A stretch of DNA of 23,609 nt from Archaeoglobaceae archaeon (GTDB lineage: Archaea; Halobacteriota; Archaeoglobi; Archaeoglobales; Archaeoglobaceae), in assembly GCA_025058955.1 (NCBI GenBank), contig JANXDV010000003.1, forward strand, positions 1-23,609, written 5' to 3'. This document shows positions 1-6,736 of this stretch, one piece after another. Under the pieces are notes generated by a model. That model was not told the origin of the DNA, made no database searches, and worked only from the letters and a program-made list of their open reading frames with translations. Made by a program: the position numbers and the translations under genes. The number at the start of each line of letters is the position of its first letter. Position 1 is the stretch's first letter.

Positions 1-1
1 C

Positions 2-109
2 TTAGCCCTTGCCTTGGAGCATAAAGAGAAACTTGTAACAACTGATGCAAAGCTTTACGAAGTTCTGAAAGGAACTGAGCTTGAAAAAACGATTTTTCTA
101 ATAAGATGA
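2..109 (+). CDS. VapC-like PIN-domain toxin, C-terminal end only
   Basis: This reading frame is open from the window edge and stops at 107-109, so only the last 35 residues are present. They read LALALEHKEKLVTTDAKLYE and so on, which is the usual end of a PIN domain: an alanine/leucine helix, a beta strand (KLVTT), then an aspartate (of TTDAKLYE) that is the last acidic residue of the PIN active site. VapC proteins are Mg-dependent ribonucleases and toxins of type II toxin-antitoxin pairs. Its stop overlaps the start of the next gene as ATGA, so the two are probably cotranscribed and translationally coupled. The antitoxin would lie upstream, outside the window. Identification is from a short fragment and is therefore moderate. 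Confidence 0.6.
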   Translation, partial: LALALEHKEKLVTTDAKLYEVLKGTELEKTIFLIR

Positions 110-543
110 GCTTTCATAAGAAAGACTTTTCAGAGATAGAAAAAGATATCAATAATCTGTTAAACAAAAAAGTGATGATAAGTCAAGAAATATCAAAAGT
201 CTTGGAGAAGATAAAAGCCCATCCAGATGTTTTGGCGATCTATCTTTTCGGTTCTCATGCAAAAGGAGAGGCTACGCAAATCTCTGACATTGACATCGCT
301 GTGATCATTGAAAATCCCACAGAAGAGAGCGAGGCTGAAATAGGTAGCCTTTATTCACAGCAAATCGATTTAGTTCTTTTCCATCGCCTCCCATTGCATA
401 TAAAGGCAGAAGTCTTTAAACATGGAGTAGAACTTTTTGTTCGCAATGAGGAAAAGCTTGCGGAGATAAAGTTCCTCGTTTTGCGAGAATACCTCGAAAT
501 GGAAAGAATTTACAGGAGTATATCTGCTGAGGTGCTGAAATGA
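106..543 (+). CDS. mntA: MntA-type minimal nucleotidyltransferase (type VII antitoxin)
   Basis: This is a 145-residue minimal nucleotidyltransferase. Residues 49-63 (GSHAKGEATQISDID) fit GSX10DXD exactly, with G49, S50, D61 and D63. A third carboxylate, D88, sits in a strand reading IDLVLF, so the catalytic triad is complete. In characterised MntA/HepT pairs the enzyme uses ATP to AMPylate a tyrosine of the HepT toxin and so neutralises it. Residues 1-40 form a charged helix and the last 30 residues another, LREYLEMERIY. The ATG overlaps the stop of the PIN gene (ATGA), and the end overlaps the hepT start in the same way, giving a tightly coupled three-gene string. The family and partner are clear; the target and physiological trigger are not visible. 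Confidence 0.9.
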   Translation: MSFHKKDFSEIEKDINNLLNKKVMISQEISKVLEKIKAHPDVLAIYLFGSHAKGEATQISDIDIAVIIENPTEESEAEIGSLYSQQIDLVLFHRLPLHIKAEVFKHGVELFVRNEEKLAEIKFLVLREYLEMERIYRSISAEVLK

Positions 544-953
544 GAGCAGTAGAGTTAATTTTACGCTTCGAAAGACATCTGAATGGAGCTTTAAGCTTGA
601 AAAGTAAGGATTTGAACGATTACCTCGTCTACAATACTCTTGCAATGGAGTGTTTCCAAGCAACTAATACACTCGTAGATTTAGCCCAATTCTTGGTTTC
701 GAGGAAAAAACTTGGATTTCCCACAACATATAGAGAAATATTTGAGCTCCTCGAAAGAGAGGGTTTTATAGATGGAGAAGAGTTGAAGAACTTCAAAAGA
801 CTCATCTTCCTTCGGAATCTGATAGCTCACGAATACTACAGAATTTCTGAGAAAGAACTGCTTGAAATGGTGAACTTACTTGAAAAAAGCTCTGCATTAG
901 TGGAGAGAATTAAAAAAGAGGTGAGAGATCATGAAGTCAATAAAACTTCCTAA
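540..953 (+). CDS. hepT: HepT-like HEPN ribonuclease toxin (DUF86)
   Basis: This is a 137-residue all-helical protein of the HepT/DUF86 type. The diagnostic motif RX4HXY is present as RNLIAHEY, with R92, H97 and Y99. R and H form the composite RNase site in HEPN dimers, and the tyrosine is the residue AMPylated by MntA in studied systems, so the toxin looks catalytically intact. It starts four bases before the end of mntA (ATGA overlap), the standard arrangement of this module. Family knowledge says HepT cleaves or trims RNA, including tRNA in some pairs. The RNA target here is unknown. Neighbouring VapC remains suggest a small toxin-antitoxin cluster. Confidence 0.9.
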   Translation: MRAVELILRFERHLNGALSLKSKDLNDYLVYNTLAMECFQATNTLVDLAQFLVSRKKLGFPTTYREIFELLEREGFIDGEELKNFKRLIFLRNLIAHEYYRISEKELLEMVNLLEKSSALVERIKKEVRDHEVNKTS

Positions 954-1029
954 CGTTTTTCAAGCTTCAGCAACTGAGCTTCCTTTTCCGACAAAAGCTC
1001 TTACTCGAAGTTTATCCTGGTGGAGATAG
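931..1029 (+). CDS. Doubtful 32-residue ORF overlapping the hepT end
   Basis: An ATG at 931 lies within the end of hepT in another frame and is preceded by gaggtgag, which could serve as a ribosome-binding site. It opens a 32-codon frame beginning MKSIKLPNVF and ending SLSWWR. I recognise no family. An adjoining frame continues as ILVEIEIVEEKIE up to a stop at 1052, so this stretch could be the frameshifted remnant of a third gene in the toxin-antitoxin string. It could equally be chance. Confidence 0.2.
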   Translation: MKSIKLPNVFQASATELPFPTKALTRSLSWWR

Positions 1030-1057
1030 AGATCGTTGAGGAAAAAATTGAATGAAT

Positions 1058-1999
1058 TTAGGATTTCGAAGTATTGGTCAATTCAGAACTCTCGACTTCC
1101 TTTATTAAAACGCCCATCACGTTTGGTCTTGCTTCGAGTAGTTTTGTGAAGTTTTTATCTCCCATCACCGCAACGCTAAAGCCATCTTCAAAGTTTTCGA
1201 AGTAGTAGTATTCAAAGTCCTTTTCCGTCTCATTAATTTCGGTAAAGAAGTAATTCTGGATGAAATGTGCCCCCCAAACTTTTTCATATTGTGCTGAGGA
1301 GAAGTTATATCTGAAACCTTGGAAGAAGAAATCCACTATACTACCATTTGTCTGATTTAACTTTAAAACATTTCCTGCTACGTCTCCATAAACCAGAAAT
1401 GCAAAAACGAATGTTCCATTTAGCTTTGAAAGGTATTGAGCATATTCTATTTTTCTATTCTCATTTGCATTTTTGGCAACTTCGACTACAATTGGAGCGT
1501 ATCCGATTACGAGAGGGGAGATCTCGCTGATCATCCCAACTCCATATTTGGAGACTTGAACCTTGAAATTTCCAAACTCGTAATCAGACTCTTTTACGAA
1601 GTAAACTTTTGAATTGTTATCATCTATAAAGTATAAAGGATAACCCCCATATTCTGCAAGCATGAACTCATTTATCCCCCCTGTAAGCTGAACTATGTTC
1701 GCGCTAAGATAGTTAGAATTCAAAGCGTTTATCGCTCCAGTATCGGTGAGATTTACGAGTGGATCCTTGACTCCTAACTTTTTTACGAGATTTTTGAGTT
1801 CTGTAAAGTTAAAGTAGTAAAAAAGACCTCCTTCTGGGGCTAAATTGATCCAATCTCTAAAATCTTCAAGATGGAGCCTTACTTCTCTTTTCTCAGGTGG
1901 AGAACCACCAAACATGTAAGCAAAAACTGAGCCGAGCATGATGAATGCGAGTATTAAGGCAAGGATCCTTGCGGATCTTCTCTCCAATTTTCGAGCCAT
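1058..1999 (-). CDS. Exported membrane-anchored protein of unknown function
   Basis: I do not recognise this 313-residue protein. It has a basic N terminus (MARKLERRSAR) followed by one strongly hydrophobic segment at about residues 12-30, which makes a signal anchor or uncleaved signal peptide. The remaining 280 residues are aromatic, acidic and rich in N-x-S/T sequons (NFTE, NLTD, NGTF, NQTN, NFSS, NETE, NFTK), as in archaeal cell-surface proteins. Most of the chain should therefore be outside the cell. An in-frame ATG exists at 2077, but the 1999 start is preferred: a good TATA box lies about 25 bases before it and would make the transcript leaderless, and the longer form would place 26 unconvincing residues before the signal anchor. 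The gene stands alone, between the toxin-antitoxin genes and a divergent tRNA. Confidence 0.75.
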   Translation of the reverse strand: MARKLERRSARILALILAFIMLGSVFAYMFGGSPPEKREVRLHLEDFRDWINLAPEGGLFYYFNFTELKNLVKKLGVKDPLVNLTDTGAINALNSNYLSANIVQLTGGINEFMLAEYGGYPLYFIDDNNSKVYFVKESDYEFGNFKVQVSKYGVGMISEISPLVIGYAPIVVEVAKNANENRKIEYAQYLSKLNGTFVFAFLVYGDVAGNVLKLNQTNGSIVDFFFQGFRYNFSSAQYEKVWGAHFIQNYFFTEINETEKDFEYYYFENFEDGFSVAVMGDKNFTKLLEARPNVMGVLIKEVESSELTNTSKS

Positions 2000-2018
2000 A
2001 AATGCAGTTGGAGAACAG

Positions 2019-2027
2019 AATATAAAA
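2019..2027 (-). promoter_or_regulatory. TATA box for the exported-protein gene
   Basis: On the minus strand the sequence reads ttttatatt, centred about 24 bases before the ATG at 1999. The spacing points to a leaderless transcript and decides the start codon of this gene. Confidence 0.6.
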
Positions 2028-2082
2028 CTTGTTCGAGTAGTCATGAAAAGCTTCTCGGAAGTGTTTGGAAACATCAAAAATC

Positions 2083-2089
2083 TTTATAA
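2083..2089 (+). promoter_or_regulatory. TATA box for tRNA-Met
   Basis: The sequence tttataa lies about 27-30 bases before the mature tRNA 5' end and follows an A-rich stretch (atcaaaaat) that could act as the BRE. Confidence 0.6.
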
Positions 2090-2112
2090 GTTGAAAGCCT
2101 ATGCTTTTTAAA

Positions 2113-2186
2113 GCCGGGGTAGCCTAGCTGGTTGGGGCGACAGACTCATAATCTGTAGGTCGCGGGTTCGAATCCCGCCCCCGGCA
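2113..2186 (+). tRNA. tRNA-Met (CAT), probably the elongator
   Basis: A complete 74-base cloverleaf. The acceptor stem GCCGGGG (2113-2119) pairs with CCCCGGC (2179-2185), with A2186 as discriminator. The D stem gcct/gggc, the anticodon stem ACAGA/TCTGT around loop CTCATAA, and the T arm GCGGG-TTCGAAT-CCCGC are all intact. The anticodon CAT is at 2147-2149. No CCA is encoded and no intron is present. The G1-C72 start with GCCGGGG is typical of archaeal elongator tRNA-Met; an isoleucine tRNA with a modified CAT anticodon is the alternative. It lies just upstream of, and convergent with, metG. Confidence 0.95.
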
Positions 2187-2189
2187 TAG

Positions 2190-2222
2190 ATCTTTTAACT
2201 TCAGATTCTCAATATCTTTTTT
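2190..2222 (+). terminator. Oligo-T terminator after tRNA-Met
   Basis: Two T runs (tctttt, then tctttttt at 2215-2222) follow the tRNA within 36 bases. Archaeal RNA polymerase terminates at such runs without needing a hairpin. Confidence 0.5.
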
Positions 2223-2279
2223 AATGTTTCTTGGCTTTGTTTATTTAGCGCCGAATTTTTATGAGCCTTTAACATATCG

Positions 2280-2390
2280 ATGCCTAAGCCCAAGATTTTT
2301 GAAATAATGGCTTTTTTTCTTAATGAAGTGTTAAAATTTTCTAAAAGAGCTCAAAAAGCTCAGGCACTATTGTATTTTTTGATCACTTGA
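2280..2390 (+). CDS. Possible 36-residue basic small protein
   Basis: An ATG at 2280 follows a TATA-like tttttatg (about 2255-2262), a spacing close to that of leaderless genes elsewhere here. The frame encodes 36 residues beginning MPKPKIFEIM and ending LLYFLIT, with alternating hydrophobic and basic residues (KFSKRAQKAQ) that could form an amphipathic helix. The end overlaps the last bases of metG on the other strand. No family is recognised and chance is quite possible. Otherwise the 196-base gap between the tRNA and metG holds only T-rich sequence. Confidence 0.25.
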   Translation: MPKPKIFEIMAFFLNEVLKFSKRAQKAQALLYFLIT

Positions 2391-4329
2391 TCCTCTCTCC
2401 AGCCTTGACTTCCTTTTCTGGGGTCAAAAGGATCGGTTTTCCAGCAACATCAACCGCGAGGATCATTCCCCTGCTTTCAACACCCATCAGCTTAGCGGAC
2501 TTTAAATTTACCAGAACAACTACGAGTTTTCCTATCAGCTCTTCTGGGGAGTAATTTTCTGCTAAACCGGCGACAATTTGTCTCTTTTCATCTCCTACAT
2601 CGACTATTAGCTTTAAGAGTTTTTTACTGTTCTTGATCCTTTCCGCAGACATGATCTTACCTACTCTAAGATCGAGCTTTTTAAAATCTTCCAAGGCTAT
2701 TTCAGAGTTAATTTTTCCTGAAAACCTCTCTACCAGTATTTTTTTCAAAGGTTCAATGTCTTCATCTTCTATCTTCTTGAACGGTAACTCAGGCTTCTTT
2801 ATCTCGATCTCCTTGTCCACTTTAAGAGCGTCCTGAAGAGAACAGTTAGAGAGCTTAAGCCCAATCGCCATCGCCACTTTCTCCATGCTTTTCGGCATCA
2901 CTGGATAGCTTAGGATCATCAAAGCCTTTGCAATTTGAAGGCAATTCGCAACAACTTTCATTGCCTTCTTTTTATCAGACTTCAAAAGCTCCCAAGCTTT
3001 TGAATTCTGGAAATAAACATTACCAAAACTTGCAAGCTCCATTATAGCGTCGCTTGCACTCTTAAATTCCCATTTGTTTATCGCATTAACGATCTTTTCT
3101 TTTGTCTCCTTTATTCTTTCCAGAACACGATCTTCAACCTCCATCTCGAGCTTACCAAAATTCTTCCAAGCAAAGGAGAGAATTCTGAACAAAAAGTTTC
3201 CCAGGGTAGCTATGATCTCGTTGTTAACCTTATCCTTTAACACATCCCAGGAAAAGTTAAGATCTTTGTCGTGGCTCGTGTAGTTTACGATGTAATATCT
3301 TAGGTAGTCTGGATTAAAACCTGCCTTCAGATATTCATCCTCGACCCATACAACATATCCTCTGCTTTTCGAAAAAGTCTTCCCCTCTATTTTTACCATC
3401 CCACTTGCAACGACCGCTGAAGGCAAGGAATAGCCTGAGCCTTTTAGCATTGCTGGCCAAAAGATGCAGTGATGATAAGCTATGTCTAAGCCAATGAAAT
3501 GAATGATCTCCGCCTTTCCTTCAAGCCAGATCTTTTTCCAATCCTTTGTAGCCTTTTCAGTAAAACTTATGTAGCCAATGGGTGCATCAACCCAAACGTA
3601 GAGCACAAGACTTTCATCGAGTGGAAATCTTACCCCCCATTCGAGATTTCTCGTTATACACCAGTCTTTGAGGTTTCCGATCCACTCTCTTGCGTAGTTC
3701 AGTGCATTCTCAGTTCCAGAAAGTTTTGAAAGGTAATCTCTAAGAAATTCCTCAAATGCAGTTAGCTTGAAAAAATAATGTGTCTGTTTTCTGAAAACAG
3801 CATTATTTCCACAGATCTTACATTTTGGCTCCAGTATTTCGCCCGGCTCCAAATGTCTGCCACATCCCTGATCGCATTCATCACCCCTTGCTGGAGACTT
3901 GCAGTAAGGGCAAATTCCTTCAACATATCTATCAGGCAAAAATCTCTCACATTTTTCGCAATATGCAAGCTCGATCTCCTTCTTATATACATATCCATTT
4001 TCTATTAACCTTTTAACGATCTCCTTAGTCCTTTCGTGATGATGTTCTTCAGTAGTCTTACCGAAGTAGTCGAATTTGACGTCTAAAGCATTGAAAACTC
4101 TTATGAAATGTTCGTGGTATTTTTCAATGAACTCCTCTGGTTTCATCCCCTCTTTTTCAGCATTCACAACTATAGGAGTTCCATGACAATCGCTACCGCA
4201 GATGAATACAACTTCTTCACCCATCATTCTCAAGTATCGCACATAAACATCCGCGGGAATGTAAGTGCGGAGATGACCAACATGAAGCATTCCATTTGCA
4301 TAAGGAAGTCCGCATGTGACGAGCTTCAT
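2383..4329 (-). CDS. metG: Methionyl-tRNA synthetase
   Basis: This cytosolic class I synthetase charges tRNA-Met with methionine. The protein has 648 residues from the chosen start. It opens with LVTCGLPYANG and the HIGH-type motif HVGH (16-19). Two zinc-knuckle sets of CxxC-type pairs lie at about 124-174, the KMSKS loop appears as KTFSKS (about 317-322), a helical anticodon-binding domain follows, and a C-terminal Trbp111-like OB-fold tRNA-binding domain begins at LDLRVGKI. That is the full-length archaeal form. An in-frame ATG 13 codons upstream (4368) is rejected because the TATA box for this gene lies at that point, and because conserved MetG proteins begin at this methionine. A tRNA-Met gene lies just beyond its 3' end. 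It is transcribed alone, divergently from the cobalt/nickel importer. Confidence 0.97.
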   Translation of the reverse strand: MKLVTCGLPYANGMLHVGHLRTYIPADVYVRYLRMMGEEVVFICGSDCHGTPIVVNAEKEGMKPEEFIEKYHEHFIRVFNALDVKFDYFGKTTEEHHHERTKEIVKRLIENGYVYKKEIELAYCEKCERFLPDRYVEGICPYCKSPARGDECDQGCGRHLEPGEILEPKCKICGNNAVFRKQTHYFFKLTAFEEFLRDYLSKLSGTENALNYAREWIGNLKDWCITRNLEWGVRFPLDESLVLYVWVDAPIGYISFTEKATKDWKKIWLEGKAEIIHFIGLDIAYHHCIFWPAMLKGSGYSLPSAVVASGMVKIEGKTFSKSRGYVVWVEDEYLKAGFNPDYLRYYIVNYTSHDKDLNFSWDVLKDKVNNEIIATLGNFLFRILSFAWKNFGKLEMEVEDRVLERIKETKEKIVNAINKWEFKSASDAIMELASFGNVYFQNSKAWELLKSDKKKAMKVVANCLQIAKALMILSYPVMPKSMEKVAMAIGLKLSNCSLQDALKVDKEIEIKKPELPFKKIEDEDIEPLKKILVERFSGKINSEIALEDFKKLDLRVGKIMSAERIKNSKKLLKLIVDVGDEKRQIVAGLAENYSPEELIGKLVVVLVNLKSAKLMGVESRGMILAVDVAGKPILLTPEKEVKAGERIK

Positions 4330-4351
4330 AAAGCAAAAGGAAGAGATAAGG

Positions 4352-4360
4352 GATAAATAT
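4352..4360 (-). promoter_or_regulatory. TATA box of metG
   Basis: The minus strand reads atatttatc about 27 bases before the ATG at 4329, so the mRNA is probably leaderless. It excludes the longer start at 4368. Confidence 0.6.
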
Positions 4361-4398
4361 CTTTCCACTCAATCTTATTATAATTCTAAGATTTTTTG

Positions 4399-4430
4399 TT
4401 ACTAATTACTAAAAAGAAAAAATTTATTAA
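4399..4430 (+). promoter_or_regulatory. cbiM promoter with a tandem heptamer upstream
   Basis: The TATA box aatttatta (4421-4429) lies about 25 bases before the cbiM ATG and has an A-rich BRE (aagaaaaa). Immediately upstream, TTACTAA occurs twice in direct tandem (4399-4412). A metal-sensing regulator could bind there, but no known operator is recognised. Confidence 0.5.
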
Positions 4431-4450
4431 TTCAAAGTAGGAAAAATTCT

Positions 4451-5344
4451 ATGCATATTCCCGATGGATACTTGGACTTGAGCATTGCAGGAACATTCTT
4501 TGTTCTCACAGTTGTTGTTTTGGGTTACTCGATATACAGATTGAAAGGCGAAAAGCTTACATCTTTATTTGGTGTGCTTTCCGCAGCGATCTTCGCAGCT
4601 CAGATGCTAAACTGGCCAATCCCCGGAGGGACTTCTGCGCACTTCGTTGGCGGATCACTTGCAGGAATATTGCTCGGCCCCTACGCTGGAGCTTTGGCAA
4701 TGGCAATCGTGGTCACGATCCAAACACTCGTCTTTAACGATGGAGGAATCACCGCTTGGGGAGCAAATGTTTGGAACATGGCTATAGTAAATGTTTTCTT
4801 AGGCTACTACATTTACCAGCTCTTTTCAAGGTTTAGCAGAAGTTTTTCAGCCTTCATTGCCGGATGGCTTGGTATTACGGTTGCAGCAATCTTCGTTGGA
4901 CTTGAAATAGGCTTGTCAACGAGTTTTGCCTATGGCTTAACCATTACAATTCCAATAATGGGGATCTGGCATGCGATCCTTGGTGTAGTGGAAGGAATGA
5001 TCACCGCAGGAGTCGTTGGATACCTCGCAGTTCGTAGAGCGGATCTTTTAGAAAAGAAAGAAGTTGGAAAAGCCTCATTTGCTCTGATTGCAGGCTTAAT
5101 AGCTTTATCACCAGTTTTTGCATATCTTGCTGAAGCTGTAGGCTATTCAGAGCCAATGGAAAATGCAGCAGAAGTTCTGGGACTCGAAGAACATTCGCTC
5201 TACGAGAGTATTTTCCCTGACTACACAATTCCAGGGCTCGATCCATACACAGGAACGCTAATAAGTGGAGCCATAGGCGCTTTAATCGTCTTATCACTTG
5301 CCTATGCGGTGAAGTATGCACGTAGTTCTCGAAAAGACGCTTAA
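4451..5344 (+). CDS. cbiM: ECF nickel/cobalt transporter substrate-binding membrane subunit CbiM (with PDGLE-like tail)
   Basis: This is the metal-capturing membrane component of an energy-coupling-factor importer. It begins MHIPDGYL; in this family the N terminus and His2 are folded into the membrane core and chelate Ni2+ or Co2+, which fixes the start. Conserved signatures follow: SAHFVGG, the long NDGGITAWGANVWNMA stretch and about six to seven hydrophobic segments. After residue 205 there is an extension with an FPDYTIPGLDPYTG motif and one more membrane span. This resembles the PDGLE/CbiN-type auxiliary domain, here fused so that no separate cbiN is needed. cbiQ begins inside its last 29 bases. 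The sequence cannot settle Ni against Co, but the fused architecture and the nearby hydrogenase genes favour nickel. Confidence 0.93.
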   Translation: MHIPDGYLDLSIAGTFFVLTVVVLGYSIYRLKGEKLTSLFGVLSAAIFAAQMLNWPIPGGTSAHFVGGSLAGILLGPYAGALAMAIVVTIQTLVFNDGGITAWGANVWNMAIVNVFLGYYIYQLFSRFSRSFSAFIAGWLGITVAAIFVGLEIGLSTSFAYGLTITIPIMGIWHAILGVVEGMITAGVVGYLAVRRADLLEKKEVGKASFALIAGLIALSPVFAYLAEAVGYSEPMENAAEVLGLEEHSLYESIFPDYTIPGLDPYTGTLISGAIGALIVLSLAYAVKYARSSRKDA

Positions 5345-6047
5345 AAATGCCTCCTCATATTTTCAAAATTTCTTTATCCATGAATATAACCAGAGAGGTA
5401 TTTTACATGCAATCGATTCAAGAGTTAAGCTTCTAAGCTCGATCACTTTTGTCATCTTGGCGGTATCTACTTTTGAGCTCGAAAAACTGCTATTTCTGTT
5501 TCTATCGTTGATCTTAGTCTCTGCGATCTTGGGAGTAAATCTAAAAAGTCTTATAAAAAGGGTTTGGCTTTTCACTTTCTTTTCCTTCATAGTCGTTTCA
5601 CCTTTTCTTCTCCAAAACCCAAAATACTCTCTGATCTTCACTCTACGCGTCTTGATCGCTCTTCTTGCGGTTCAAATGCTTGTAATGAGCACGAGTTTTG
5701 CAGAGATCTGTTTTGCCCTAAGATCCCTTAAAGTTCCAGAACTCTTTGTCCATGCTCTATGGATGGCTTATCGCTACATATTAGTGGTTTTTCAGGACAT
5801 AATCAACATTTTGCTTGCAAGAGAGAGCAGAAGAGTCTCAAAGGGAAGCCATAGAGATCTTTGGAAAAAAGGTGGAGAATCAATTGGGCTCTTCTTCTTA
5901 AGAAGCATTGAGAGAGCGGAGAGAATTCAACTCGCAATTGCTTCGAGAGGTGAAAAAATATTTGGAACAAATGCAAAACTTGGAATGCTGGAGATCATTT
6001 ATATAACTCTTTCAGGATTCATAGTTCTGTGGTGGTTAATCCTTTGA
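5316..6047 (+). CDS. cbiQ: ECF transporter transmembrane coupling protein CbiQ
   Basis: This 243-residue integral membrane protein couples ATP hydrolysis by CbiO to substrate movement through CbiM. Hydrophobic segments lie at about residues 40-70, 85-105 and 110-125, with a final one at the C terminus. The coupling helices carry the family signatures: an A-R-E-S-R stretch (ARESRRVSKG) and a second A-S-R-G near IAIASRGE-type sequence (LAIASRGEK), which dock in the grooves of the ATPase. The ATG lies inside the end of cbiM (29-base overlap) with ggtga just before it, and the stop overlaps the cbiO start, so all three genes form one translationally coupled operon. Confidence 0.92.
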   Translation: MHVVLEKTLKNASSYFQNFFIHEYNQRGILHAIDSRVKLLSSITFVILAVSTFELEKLLFLFLSLILVSAILGVNLKSLIKRVWLFTFFSFIVVSPFLLQNPKYSLIFTLRVLIALLAVQMLVMSTSFAEICFALRSLKVPELFVHALWMAYRYILVVFQDIINILLARESRRVSKGSHRDLWKKGGESIGLFFLRSIERAERIQLAIASRGEKIFGTNAKLGMLEIIYITLSGFIVLWWLIL

Positions 6048-6736
6048 TCACAGCAAAGGGGGTCAGCTATACTTACCCTGATGGTAGCTTGGGAGTGGAA
6101 AAAATCGATCTCGAGATCTTTCCGAATGAGAGGATCGGGATCATTGGTCCAAATGGTAGTGGAAAGTCCACACTGATCTTTCTTCTATCCGCTTTACTAA
6201 AACCTACAAATGGTGAAATAAGGATATTTGGATTGAAACCTGATAAGAAGAACGTTGAGAGCATAAGAAGAAGAATAGGTGTTGTATTCCAAAATCCAGA
6301 CGACTTTCTCTTCAATCCCACTGTTAAAGATGAGCTGTTATATGTTCCAAGACAGCTTGAGATGGATGAAGAAGAGATGCAAAGACTGCTTAGAGAATAC
6401 TCTCACACTTTCAAACTTGGAGAGATCCTCCAGAAACCACCCTTCAGGCTTAGCGGTGGGGAAAAGAAGAAGGTTGAGATCGCAAGTGTTCTCATTTACA
6501 GACCAGAAGTGATCTTCCTCGATGAGCCAACCGCAAATGTGGACAGACAAACGAGGAAGGTCATTTTAGAGATGATGAAGAACTATGCGGGCACGATTGT
6601 AATAACTTCCCATGAGCTTGAGATGATAAGAGAGCTTTGTAGGCGTGTAATAGTAATGTCGAAAGGAAGAATAGTTGCGGATATGGAGATTGATGAGCTT
6701 GATGAGCGAATGCTTGAAGAAGTTGATGTTTTTTAA
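6029..6736 (+). CDS. cbiO: ECF transporter ATPase CbiO
   Basis: This is the cytoplasmic ATP-binding subunit that powers Ni/Co uptake through CbiM/CbiQ. All ABC motifs are present: Walker A GPNGSGKST, Q-loop FQNPDD, signature LSGGEKKK, Walker B VIFLDEPTA and H-loop TSHELE. Only one ATPase gene exists, so a homodimer is expected. The start is uncertain. GTG at 6029 (and 6032) opens the frame, but TTG at 6044 is preceded eight bases upstream by ggtgg and yields MITAKGVSYTYPDG, the usual beginning of this family. Its TTGA would also overlap the cbiQ stop. The TAA stop shares the four bases TTAA with the stop of the convergent hydrolase gene. Confidence 0.94.
   Translation: MVVNPLITAKGVSYTYPDGSLGVEKIDLEIFPNERIGIIGPNGSGKSTLIFLLSALLKPTNGEIRIFGLKPDKKNVESIRRRIGVVFQNPDDFLFNPTVKDELLYVPRQLEMDEEEMQRLLREYSHTFKLGEILQKPPFRLSGGEKKKVEIASVLIYRPEVIFLDEPTANVDRQTRKVILEMMKNYAGTIVITSHELEMIRELCRRVIVMSKGRIVADMEIDELDERMLEEVDVF

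Noticed and set aside
3499..4016. Several plus-strand ORFs opposite metG
   Set aside because: They are shadows of a highly conserved gene on the other strand, with no promoter or ribosome-binding site.
4330..4368. Longer N terminus for MetG, starting at 4368
   Set aside because: The TATA box lies inside this stretch, and the family begins at the methionine at 4329.
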